Source: CALKZN01 sp964633815
Lineage (GTDB): Bacteria > Pseudomonadota > Gammaproteobacteria > Arenicellales > Arenicellaceae
Direction of reading: 5' to 3'
DNA length: 64,000 nucleotides
NCBI GenBank assembly: GCA_964633815.1
Contig: CAZWHW010000002.1
Coordinates: forward strand, 1-64,000
This document shows positions 1 through 7,525 of this stretch, piece after piece. Positions within the stretch are counted from its first letter, which is position 1. Every line of letters starts with the position of its first letter. A program made the translations under genes and the position numbers. Below the pieces are notes generated by a model. The model saw nothing but the letters and a program-made list of their open reading frames with translations. It had not been told where the DNA came from and searched no databases.

Positions 1-37
1 GCTTAGATTGTAGTTATAAAAACTTAAGATAGAATGT

Positions 38-55
38 AAAAAGCCCTGTATTTGC
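38..55 (+). terminator. left half of a host terminator interrupted by the mobile element
   Basis: The sequence AAAAAGCCC followed by TGTATTTGC (47..55) is the 5' arm and loop of a hairpin. Its 3' arm, TGGGCTTTTATTTT, now lies at 15379..15392, beyond the element. Rejoined, AAAAGCCC pairs perfectly with GGGCTTTT and is followed by a T-rich tail. This is inferred to be the former Rho-independent terminator of a gene left of the window. The first 37 bases show no gene. Confidence 0.65.
47..55. repeat. 9-bp target site duplication, left copy
   Basis: TGTATTTGC lies directly outside the left terminal inverted repeat. The identical nine bases lie directly outside the right one at 15370..15378. A perfect 9-bp direct repeat abutting both ends is the expected footprint of transposition. 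Confidence 0.9.
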
Positions 56-82
56 CTAGCCGTTCTGTAAAACTGTTGCATT
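56..82 (+). repeat. left terminal inverted repeat of the transposon
   Basis: 27 bp starting CTAGCCGTTCTGT and ending TGTTGCATT. It matches the complement of 15343..15369 at 25 of 27 positions. Confidence 0.92.
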
Positions 83-91
83 CCTAAATTA

Positions 92-127
92 GCATGGTTA
101 ATTGAGATATCATTAACCATGCTTTTT
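92..127 (+). terminator. hairpin with T-run just inside the left transposon end
   Basis: A perfect 11-bp stem, GCATGGTTAAT (92..102) with ATTAACCATGC (112..122) and a 9-nt loop, is followed by TTTTT. It is oriented to stop transcription entering the element from the left. It lies 9 bp inside the left inverted repeat. Inferred role: insulation of the element from host read-through. Confidence 0.65.
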
Positions 128-199
128 AGGCTCTAAAAATTGAAAAAATACCTAAGGCGGTTATAAAGGAATCTATGTTCCCTATATGTGTTTATCCCA

Positions 200-613
200 T
201 TAGTGATCTTGAATGCATAAGCTGTGATCAGCTAGCGCTGATAATACGTAACACCCTTCTGTCACGCTATCACCGCTACATCCGCTCGAAATACGGGTTA
301 ATTCCTGTTCTAATAAATTTAATTTCTTAATTTTTTCTCGAACAGCGTGTAGCTGAGTATTAGCAATGTCTGTCGCTTTAGAACAACTGCGATCAGGGTG
401 TTCTTGTAACTCAATCAATGATGAGATCGACTCAAGTGAAAAGCCTAGACTTCTTGCGTGTTGAATAAAGCTTAGACGTTCGAGGCCTTTTTGCGTATAG
501 CGCCTTTGATTTCCTTCGGTTCTTATAGAACTTAGTAAACCAATACTTTCATAGTAACGAACCGTCGGAATTTTGACCCTTGTTAGCTTAGAAAGCTCTC
601 CAATAGAAAACAT
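200..613 (-). CDS. MerR-family heavy-metal-responsive regulator (CadR/ZntR/PbrR-like)
   Basis: A 137-residue MerR-family activator. The N-terminal winged HTH (residues 1-70; MFSIGELSKLTRV, RYYESIGLL) is followed by a dimerisation helix and a metal loop. Cys77, Cys112 and Cys121 fall almost where CadR/PbrR/ZntR place their metal ligands, and a fourth cysteine is at 133. An upstream in-frame GTG at 622 would add three residues but abuts the divergent -35 box, so the ATG at 613 is preferred. It is divergent from the CDF gene, with a MerR-type operator between them. Known family action is twisting a long-spacer promoter upon metal binding. The metal (Cd, Zn, Pb or Co) cannot be fixed from sequence. 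Confidence 0.93.
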   Translation of the reverse strand: MFSIGELSKLTRVKIPTVRYYESIGLLSSIRTEGNQRRYTQKGLERLSFIQHARSLGFSLESISSLIELQEHPDRSCSKATDIANTQLHAVREKIKKLNLLEQELTRISSGCSGDSVTEGCYVLSALADHSLCIQDH

Positions 614-623
614 AAAAATCACC

Positions 624-654
624 TTGAACCTCTAGTGACTAGAGATATTATACT
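624..654 (+). promoter_or_regulatory. MerR-type promoter/operator with 19-bp spacer
   Basis: The -35 TTGAAC (624..629) and -10 TATACT (649..654) are separated by 19 bp. The spacer contains a perfect palindrome, CTCTAGT-G-ACTAGAG (630..644). This over-long spacer with a central dyad is the signature of MerR-activated promoters. It faces the CDF-like gene at 690. Confidence 0.88.
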
Positions 655-689
655 CAGGTCAAATAGATTACAACTTGATAGGGTTTCTA

Positions 690-1298
690 ATGGCTAAGTG
701 TTGTGGAAATGATGCAAAATTTGACGGTATATCCGATGACTATAAACGGCGTTTATGGATTATTATCGCATTGAATGCGATTATGTTTTTCGTAGAAATG
801 ACGGCAGGCCAGTTCGCACATTCACAATCGTTACAAGCAGATGCGCTTGATTTTCTTGGCGACTCTGTCACCTATACAATCTCCTTAGCTGTGATTGGCT
901 CATCAATCCAAGTGCGCACTAACGCAGCTCTCTTTAAAGGCATTAGCCTTTTTATAATGGGGCTGTGGGTATTAAGTTCGACTATTTATTCTGCTTTTTA
1001 TACCTCTATCCCAAAAGCTGAAATGATGGGAGTGATTGGTTTTTTAGCGCTTTTAGTCAATCTATCAACGGTGTTGATTTTGATGAACTATAAAGAAGGA
1101 GACGCCAATGTCCGCTCTGTTTGGCTTTGTTCTCGCAACGATGCGATAGGAAATATAGCCGTCATGATTGCAGCATTAAGTGTCTGGGGTTCAGCCAGTC
1201 GATTGCCTGACCTCGTTGTCGCAATGATCATGTCAGGATTATTTATCTCAGCTTCTGTTCAAATAATACGCCAAGCATTGAGCGAGAAGCGAAGTTAA
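690..1298 (+). CDS. CDF-like cation transporter, short form
   Basis: A 202-residue membrane protein of the cation diffusion facilitator type, predicted to export divalent metal across the inner membrane. Six hydrophobic segments are visible (about 22-42, 58-78, 83-103, 113-132, 152-168, 173-193). The first metal site is in D51-x-x-D54-x-x-x-D58 of helix 2, the second in N150-D151 of helix 5. The C-terminal cytoplasmic dimerisation domain of classical CDFs is absent. Cys4-Cys5 near the N-terminus could bind metal. ATG at 690 is chosen over an upstream TTG at 675 because GATAGGG precedes it. It lies directly downstream of the MerR-type promoter. A broken copy of its 3' half is at 8606..8758. 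Confidence 0.85.
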   Translation: MAKCCGNDAKFDGISDDYKRRLWIIIALNAIMFFVEMTAGQFAHSQSLQADALDFLGDSVTYTISLAVIGSSIQVRTNAALFKGISLFIMGLWVLSSTIYSAFYTSIPKAEMMGVIGFLALLVNLSTVLILMNYKEGDANVRSVWLCSRNDAIGNIAVMIAALSVWGSASRLPDLVVAMIMSGLFISASVQIIRQALSEKRS

Positions 1299-1370
1299 TC
1301 AGTTACCCTCAAGCTGTTAAATTATGCTGAATTAAAAAGTTTTTCATAACTAAATTTATATAAAAATTAA

Positions 1371-1399
1371 TTGACAGAGATGAATTTTTGACATAATTT
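1371..1399 (+). promoter_or_regulatory. sigma70-like promoter before the metal-efflux operon
   Basis: TTGACA (1371..1376), 17-bp spacer, TAATTT (1394..1399). The predicted start point is at or within a few bases of the ATG at 1406, so the first gene may be translated from a leaderless or nearly leaderless message. Confidence 0.6.
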
Positions 1400-1405
1400 A
1401 CGCGC

Positions 1406-1726
1406 ATGCGCTTCGTATATTTGTTAATCTTCGTCTTTTCTTTGAATGCTGCGGGCTTTTCTAGTCTTGCTCATGCTTCGATGATGGTGGATCATAATTG
1501 TGCGCATCATCAGGTAGAGCAAGTTGATGATATTGATCAATCTTGTCATTCAAAACATATCCTCATTCAATGTGATGATTGTTGTTGTTTGCATTCTGAT
1601 TCGACAACGACACCAAAGTTAGCTTATATCCCGCAAACTGCTTCATCTGAAAAAGTCATCATTGGTCTATTGAATAGTCCTTATTCTACCGACCTCTCTG
1701 GACTCCGCCGTCCACCTCGTTTCTAA
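1406..1726 (+). CDS. small exported Cys/His-rich protein
   Basis: A 106-residue protein with an N-terminal signal peptide (about 1-24, hydrophobic core then SLAHAS). The mature part is rich in His and Cys (HNCAHH, CHSKH, CDDCCCLH) and ends GLRRPPRF. Small proteins of this form, with clustered Cys/His and an RPPR-like end, are common in front of CzcC genes and are often annotated as DUF2946/CopL-like. The function is unproven; periplasmic metal binding is the reasonable guess. It lies 111 bp upstream of czcC. No Shine-Dalgarno sequence fits between the promoter and the ATG. Confidence 0.75.
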   Translation: MRFVYLLIFVFSLNAAGFSSLAHASMMVDHNCAHHQVEQVDDIDQSCHSKHILIQCDDCCCLHSDSTTTPKLAYIPQTASSEKVIIGLLNSPYSTDLSGLRRPPRF

Positions 1727-1757
1727 GTCACTAGGCGAAATCCGCTTATAGTTTTCC

Positions 1758-1776
1758 TTAGCTCATGTTGAGCTAA
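1758..1776 (+). other. intercistronic hairpin upstream of czcC
   Basis: A perfect 8-bp stem, TTAGCTCA and TGAGCTAA, with a 3-nt loop. It is not followed by a T-run, so it is more likely an mRNA processing or stability element than a terminator. It separates the small Cys/His gene from czcC. Confidence 0.4.
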
Positions 1777-1837
1777 AACGTTCGCGTATGCTTTTTATTA
1801 GCAGCGCTATAGCAACTTAATTGAAACGAAAATTATC

Positions 1838-3055
1838 ATGAAACAACTATACTTAACTATGTTGTTTGTATTAGTAACACCTTTACAGGCTGCTAAAGCA
1901 AACACGCTTACGTTAGAAAGTATCATTCAACACGCTATACAAAATAGCCCAGAAAAGGCACGCATATTAGACAATTTTGCTGATTCTGAAGCAGATGCAT
2001 TCGATATTGAAACTTTAGACAATCCAACCGCAGAAGTTGATGTTACCGCGATTGAAGATGATTCATCGCGATCGGTAGAAATAGAGTTTGAGCAGCCTTT
2101 GCGCTTATCAAATTTTGGATCACGTCAATCTTATGCGGATGCGTTAAGACAAACAGCGAGCATCGAGCAAAAAGCACAAATGTTGGAGTTGGTTCATACA
2201 CTAACACGCAGTTATATAGCGTATTTTGCTTTACAAGAACAAGAAAAGCTTATTTCTCAAAATGTAGATTACGTTATTAAAAAACAAAAACTGATCGAGC
2301 GCGCTGCCAGAACAGGGCGCGTTGATATTGCCGATGCAAAGATATTTAAAGCGGAAGCACTACAATTAGAAGAACAACTTCGGACAATTCGCGTCAAAAG
2401 AGCTAATGGCGCAGTGAATCTTTTAAGAATGGCAGGCATGGATCAGACAAGCTTTGTCGCAGTCAAACCAAGAAAAATTAATATTCCAGAACTCTCTGTT
2501 CTGACAAATTTAGCCGAAAAAAGAGGCTCAATTCGTAGTTTGTTAGAGAGCCGTAAAACGCTTGCTGAAAAACGCTATACAGTTGCCAAACAAGACGCAC
2601 GCTTTCCAGAATTCGCCCCAAGAGCAATTATTGATCATGATCTTGATGAGAATAATACCAATGTTATATTTGGAATAAACATCAGCATTCCTATTTGGGA
2701 TCGAAACAATGCTGAGCTGTCGCGAGCGCGTGCCGAACGTAATTTAGCACGGGTCAATCTCGCCGTTCTCGATGAACAAAACTTTTCTACTGTTTTAGCG
2801 ACAGCCTATGAAAAGGCTCAGGCGTCACAATTATCGGTTTCTAACTATCAAAATAAAATTTTGCCTGCGTGGCAAGACGTGCAGTCTGTGATGGATAGAA
2901 AATTTAATACTGGACAAGCGACGATTTTCGATTTGATGCGAGTGCGTGAACGCATAACAACTATTAAGCGCGATGCTTTTCAAGCTTATATAGATTCCAT
3001 TGAAGCAATAATTAATCTTGAGAGTTTGACGGGTCAAAGTCTGACAAAACAATAG
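1838..3055 (+). CDS. czcC: CzcC-like outer-membrane factor of an RND metal pump
   Basis: A 405-residue TolC/OEP-family protein forming the outer-membrane channel of the pump. It has a signal peptide (about 1-22, cleavage near QAAKA-NT) and two repeated helical OEP modules (about 25-210 and 225-400). N-terminal LTLESIIQHAIQNSP is typical of the family's first helix. Length is normal for CzcC. It is first of three tightly spaced genes (10 bp to the adaptor, 13 bp from adaptor to pump). The symbol is by family, since the metal cannot be read from sequence. Confidence 0.9.
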   Translation: MKQLYLTMLFVLVTPLQAAKANTLTLESIIQHAIQNSPEKARILDNFADSEADAFDIETLDNPTAEVDVTAIEDDSSRSVEIEFEQPLRLSNFGSRQSYADALRQTASIEQKAQMLELVHTLTRSYIAYFALQEQEKLISQNVDYVIKKQKLIERAARTGRVDIADAKIFKAEALQLEEQLRTIRVKRANGAVNLLRMAGMDQTSFVAVKPRKINIPELSVLTNLAEKRGSIRSLLESRKTLAEKRYTVAKQDARFPEFAPRAIIDHDLDENNTNVIFGINISIPIWDRNNAELSRARAERNLARVNLAVLDEQNFSTVLATAYEKAQASQLSVSNYQNKILPAWQDVQSVMDRKFNTGQATIFDLMRVRERITTIKRDAFQAYIDSIEAIINLESLTGQSLTKQ

Positions 3056-3065
3056 GAACGAAATC

Positions 3066-4259
3066 ATGAAAAAATTATTTATCACATTTTCTTTATTGGT
3101 TCTAATCAAGCCAAGTTTTGCAGGTCCTGGGCATGATCATGGTGATAGTGCATTTGCCAGCGGTACAGCGCCTACTTCAAATTTTGAGCTTTCTGAGCAA
3201 CAGATGAAAAACTTAGGAATTAAATCCGAAAAAGCGGATTTTTTACCGATTACCAATACTGTCGAAATGCTTGCATTTACGGAATTATTGCCTGAAAAAC
3301 GTGTTGTCATTTCACCTCGATTTGGCGGAAAGATATTAAAAATATCAGTTAAAGTTGGACAAAAAGTAAAAAGAGGCGATCGACTTGTTACTCTAGAACC
3401 CGTCAATGTCGGCAATAATAATGTGACTTTGTTTGCGCCAATTGATGGTTTTGTTTTGAATCTTCACGCGAATGCAGGAGAGATTGTTGATGCTGGTGGC
3501 AATATACTTGAAGTGGGTGATGCCTCACAAATGCTGATTCGTGGTGTGGCGTATGAAACACCAGATATTGCTAAAATTAAAGTAGATCAAAATGTGAATG
3601 TTCATCTCGATATTACCCCTGAACATCATATTCAAGGAAAAGTTCAGCGCATTAATCGTGTAATTGATCCTGAGAGTCGAACATTTTCAGTATTTGCACT
3701 TGTGCATACTCCAGAACATGATATTCAAGCTGGCCTGCAAGGCACAATGGAAATTTTGACAGGCAATGACATTCCAGTGCTAGCTGTGCCAAAACGTGCT
3801 GTTTTAGGGGAACTAGGATCATATTTTGTTTATGTCATCAAAGACAATCAGGTTGAAAAACGTGATGTAACACTTGGCATAAAAACAGCACATCATTTAG
3901 AAATCAAAAGCGGTATTTTCCCATTTGAGCATGTCGTTACTAATGGTAATTATCAACTGCAATATATCTCTGTTGGCGGCATAAAAGACCATGCACATGA
4001 TGATGATTCAAGTCATGCACATGCAGGTCATAGCCATGATGAAAAACATGATGATTCAGGTCATGAACATGCAGGTCATAGTCATGATGAAAAACATGAT
4101 GACTCAAGTCATGAACATGCAGGTCATAGCCATGATGAAAAACATGATGATTCAGGTCATGAACATACAGGTCATAGCCATGATGAAAAACATGATGATT
4201 CAAGTCATGAACAGGTAGATCATAAGCATGATCATGATCACGGCAACCATAAGCATTAA
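3066..4259 (+). CDS. czcB: CzcB-like periplasmic adaptor with His-rich repeat tail
   Basis: A 397-residue membrane-fusion protein. It has a signal peptide (about 1-19) followed by GPGHDHGD, a metal-binding N-terminus. The HlyD/CzcB core (barrel-sandwich around 75-150, beta-barrel about 155-235) links the pump to the outer-membrane channel. The final 90 residues or so are a low-complexity tail with four exact-length 16-residue repeats (HAGHSHDEKHDDSGHE and close variants), ending DHKHDHDHGNHKH. Such a tail is not part of the standard adaptor fold; inferred role is capturing metal ions for hand-over to the pump. The repeat is also visible in DNA as 48-bp units. Confidence 0.92.
   Translation: MKKLFITFSLLVLIKPSFAGPGHDHGDSAFASGTAPTSNFELSEQQMKNLGIKSEKADFLPITNTVEMLAFTELLPEKRVVISPRFGGKILKISVKVGQKVKRGDRLVTLEPVNVGNNNVTLFAPIDGFVLNLHANAGEIVDAGGNILEVGDASQMLIRGVAYETPDIAKIKVDQNVNVHLDITPEHHIQGKVQRINRVIDPESRTFSVFALVHTPEHDIQAGLQGTMEILTGNDIPVLAVPKRAVLGELGSYFVYVIKDNQVEKRDVTLGIKTAHHLEIKSGIFPFEHVVTNGNYQLQYISVGGIKDHAHDDDSSHAHAGHSHDEKHDDSGHEHAGHSHDEKHDDSSHEHAGHSHDEKHDDSGHEHTGHSHDEKHDDSSHEQVDHKHDHDHGNHKH
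4020..4211 (+). repeat. four tandem 48-bp repeats encoding a His-rich tail
   Basis: Units at 4020..4067, 4068..4115, 4116..4163 and 4164..4211. Each encodes HAGHSHDEKHDDS followed by (S/G)HE, and they differ by a few substitutions. The exact multiple of three keeps the frame if copies are gained or lost. Confidence 0.93.
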
Positions 4260-4272
4260 TGGAGTATGAGTT

Positions 4273-7200
4273 ATGTTTGATTCAATAATTCGTTTTGCAC
4301 TGAACTACCGCCTCTTGGTAGTCACAGTTGCGGCACTGATAGTCGCCTATGGATTTGAAGTGTCACGTTCTCTGCCTGTGGATGTTTTTCCTGATTTAAA
4401 CCGCCCGACAGTCACTATTATCAGTGAAGTTGAAGGCTTGGCGCCTGAAGAAGTTGAAACATTAGTGACATTCCCGATTGAGGCTGCGATGAATGGTGCC
4501 AGCGGTGTTGTTCGTGTGCGTTCTTCTTCGGCGATCGGATTTTCGATTGTATATGTTGAGTTCGATTGGGATACAGAGATTTATCTTGCTAGGCAAATTG
4601 TCACCGAAAAGTTAAATCAAGTCACAGGCAGTTTGCCTGACAATGTGAATTCTATTTTGGCTCCTGTTTCTTCGATCATGGGTGAAGTCATGTTTATTGG
4701 GGTGACCTCTGAGAACCCAGAGATTAGTCCACTTGATCTTCGTACTATAGCCGATTGGGATATCAAACAGAGATTGTTGGGTATTAGTGGAGTGTCTCAA
4801 ATTACTTCTATTGGCGGTGATTTAAAGCAATACCATGTCTTGGTTGACCCACAAAAAATGCTTAATCATGGAGTCACTCTGCATCAGGTGCGTGAAGCAC
4901 TGGAAAACGCCAATGTGAATACCACAGGTGGGTTTCTTCTTGAACCGTTCAAAGAACATTCTATTCGTAACCTCGGACGCATTAGTTCATTAGATGATCT
5001 GAAAAAAACCGTGATTGCGAAAGAAGTGACGCCTGATAGACCTGCTTTGACGATTGCGGATGTTGCCGATGTTGAATTAGCAGGTCCAATTGCAAAACGA
5101 GGCGATGCGTCTATTAATGGCAAACCCGGAGTACTTTTAGCTGTCTCAAAACAGCCGGGCACAGATACGATTAATTTAAGCCGCCGTATTGAAACTGAAC
5201 TTACATCAGTTGAGACAACTCTGCCAAGTGGTGTGATTCTGAATCCAGAAATCTTCAAGCAAGCGGATTTTATTGAGAATGCAATTGAAAATATTGTTGA
5301 GGCTTTGCGTGATGGATCAATACTGGTGGCGATTATTCTGTTCTTGTTTTTATTAAACTTCAGAACCACGGCAATCACACTGGTAGCTATACCTTTATCT
5401 GTCATAGTGACGCTCGTGATTTTTAAGTGGTTTGGAATGAGTATCAACACTATGACCTTGGGTGGATTGGCAGTGGCTATCGGTGAATTAGTCGATGACG
5501 CCATTGTCGATGTTGAAAATGTTTTTAGGCGTTTGCGTGAAAATAAACACAAGCAACATCCAGAGCCTGTTTTGAAAGTAGTGTTCAAGGCATCCAGAGA
5601 AATCAGAAATTCAATTGTTTTCTCAACGGTGATTGTGTTTATGGTGTTCTTGCCTTTGTTCGCTCTCAGTGGCTTGGAAGGCAAAGTGTTTGTGCCATTG
5701 GGTGTGGCCTATATCACTTCTATTGTAGCTTCGATGATTGTCTCTCTCACAGTGACGCCAGCTTTGTGTTCTTATCTCTTGCCTAAAATGAAGCGTATGG
5801 AAGATGAACGAGATGGCTGGTTAGTGACGAAACTCAAGGCAGTTCATGGCAGAGTTTTAAATCTAGCTTTACCACGTATCAAAACTGTTTTTACGATTGT
5901 CATTGTCATGTTCATCAGCGCCTTGATGTTAGTGCCTACATTTGGGCGAGAATTTTTACCCGAATTCAACGAGGGTAGCTTCACCATCAATGTCACTTTG
6001 CCACCAGGGACTTCATTAGACGAAAGCAATCGAATGGGCATTTTGGCAGAGAATTTAATTCACCAGATTCCCGAAGTGGCTCATACAGGTCGCAGAACAG
6101 GTCGTGCAGAAGAAGATGAGCATGCGCTTGGCGTCAACTCGACTGAACTTGAGGTGACGCTTAAGTCATCAAATCGTGACAAGAGTGAAATTGTTGCTGA
6201 TATTCGTGCGCAACTCAGTGAAATTCCCGGAGTGATCATCAATATTGGTCAACCTATTTCTCACCGAATTGATTTTATTACATCAGGCATTCGTGCAGAA
6301 ATTGCGGTAAAAATCTTTGGAGATGATTTGAATGTGTTGAGGGCTAAAGCAGCAGAAGTGCAAAACTTGATCAGAGATGTTGAAGGTTTAGCAGATTTGC
6401 AAATTGAACAACAACTACTGATTCCTCAAATTCACGTTAATTTTGATCGAGATAGAGCAAGACAACACGGTGTAATGATCGGAGAAGCAGCGGAGCATGC
6501 AGAATTAGCTTTGCAAGGCCAAACTATTACTAAAATAATTGATCGTAATCGATTGTTTGATGTTGTGTTGCGTTTGAACGATGCTTCAAGAGAAAACAAA
6601 GAAGCTATTGCTAAGATTCCGTTTGATACTTTGCGTGGCAATGTTGTGCCTTTAGGTTTATTTTCGGATATTGAAGAGGCTAAAGGACCAAATCTGATTA
6701 ATCGTGAAGGTGTTAACCGTCGTATGGTTGTCCAAGCCAACACAGAGGGGCGTGATGTTGTGAGCGTCGTAGAAGATATTCAAGCCATTTTAAATGACAA
6801 TCTTGAACTCCCTTCAGGCTATTACATTAGCTATGATGGTCAGTTTGAGAGTCAAGTAAGAGCGCAACGGAATATCCTGATCTTGAGCATATTTTCCTTA
6901 CTAGGGATGTTTCTCGCTCTTTATACACATTTCCGTTCAGTCGTTCTGAGCTTGCAGGTGATGATTGCCATACCGCTGTCGTTTATTGGTGCTGTCATTG
7001 GCATTTATCTTACAGGAGGAGTGTTCTCAATTGCGACATTGGTGGGTTTTATTACTCTCACGGGTATAGCCACCCGAAACGGCATTATGATGATCTCGCA
7101 TTATTTACATTTGATGAAATATGAAAACGAGAGCTTTGATCTCATTATGCTCAAACGCGGCACACAGGAAAGACTGGTCCCCGTTTTAATGACAGCACTC

Positions 7201-7407
7201 ACTGCTTTGTTGGCATTAACTCCTCTGGTGTTAGCAGCAGGAGAGACGGGCAAAGAGATTCTTAGTCCCGTAGCAACGGTGATTTTTTCAGGGCTATTTA
7301 GTTCAACATTGTTAAATCTAATTGTCACTCCACTGGTGTTCTGGAAGTTTGGTAAAAAAGCTGTTGAGAGATATATGAATCAAGAACTTAATAAAGTTGA
7401 GGTTTAG
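4273..7407 (+). CDS. czcA: CzcA/CusA-family heavy-metal RND efflux pump
   Basis: A 1044-residue inner-membrane RND transporter that exports metal by proton antiport with the CzcB and CzcC partners. It has an N-terminal helix (about 12-30), two large periplasmic loops and two six-helix blocks. The helix-4 motif VDDAIVDVEN contains Asp408 and Glu415, which correspond by position to proton-relay residues of Cupriavidus CzcA. The third relay position, 402, is Ala here instead of Asp. Length is normal for HME-RND pumps. GGAG lies 9 bases before the ATG. Metal specificity is unclear; Co/Zn/Cd-type is more likely than Cu/Ag given the neighbouring CDF gene. Confidence 0.93.
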   Translation: MFDSIIRFALNYRLLVVTVAALIVAYGFEVSRSLPVDVFPDLNRPTVTIISEVEGLAPEEVETLVTFPIEAAMNGASGVVRVRSSSAIGFSIVYVEFDWDTEIYLARQIVTEKLNQVTGSLPDNVNSILAPVSSIMGEVMFIGVTSENPEISPLDLRTIADWDIKQRLLGISGVSQITSIGGDLKQYHVLVDPQKMLNHGVTLHQVREALENANVNTTGGFLLEPFKEHSIRNLGRISSLDDLKKTVIAKEVTPDRPALTIADVADVELAGPIAKRGDASINGKPGVLLAVSKQPGTDTINLSRRIETELTSVETTLPSGVILNPEIFKQADFIENAIENIVEALRDGSILVAIILFLFLLNFRTTAITLVAIPLSVIVTLVIFKWFGMSINTMTLGGLAVAIGELVDDAIVDVENVFRRLRENKHKQHPEPVLKVVFKASREIRNSIVFSTVIVFMVFLPLFALSGLEGKVFVPLGVAYITSIVASMIVSLTVTPALCSYLLPKMKRMEDERDGWLVTKLKAVHGRVLNLALPRIKTVFTIVIVMFISALMLVPTFGREFLPEFNEGSFTINVTLPPGTSLDESNRMGILAENLIHQIPEVAHTGRRTGRAEEDEHALGVNSTELEVTLKSSNRDKSEIVADIRAQLSEIPGVIINIGQPISHRIDFITSGIRAEIAVKIFGDDLNVLRAKAAEVQNLIRDVEGLADLQIEQQLLIPQIHVNFDRDRARQHGVMIGEAAEHAELALQGQTITKIIDRNRLFDVVLRLNDASRENKEAIAKIPFDTLRGNVVPLGLFSDIEEAKGPNLINREGVNRRMVVQANTEGRDVVSVVEDIQAILNDNLELPSGYYISYDGQFESQVRAQRNILILSIFSLLGMFLALYTHFRSVVLSLQVMIAIPLSFIGAVIGIYLTGGVFSIATLVGFITLTGIATRNGIMMISHYLHLMKYENESFDLIMLKRGTQERLVPVLMTALTALLALTPLVLAAGETGKEILSPVATVIFSGLFSSTLLNLIVTPLVFWKFGKKAVERYMNQELNKVEV

Positions 7408-7525
7408 AATGATAAGACAGACAAATCTCCATCCTATGCCAGCAGCAATATGCCATTGCCTGAAAATTTAATAATGATAGCAATGACTATTTTTTATATT
7501 GATTAACCTCTAGGGAGCAAAAAAG

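Noticed and set aside
4020..4211. Tandem repeats considered as a CRISPR array
   Set aside because: The units are contiguous, without spacers, and lie in frame within a coding gene; no cas genes are present.
3940..4218. Open frames on both strands over the His-repeat region
   Set aside because: They are low-complexity shadows of the 48-bp repeats in the adaptor gene, with no ribosome sites.
4884..5684. 266-aa minus-strand frame inside czcA
   Set aside because: Antisense shadow of a strongly conserved pump gene; its composition is Ser/Thr/Ile-rich without any domain.
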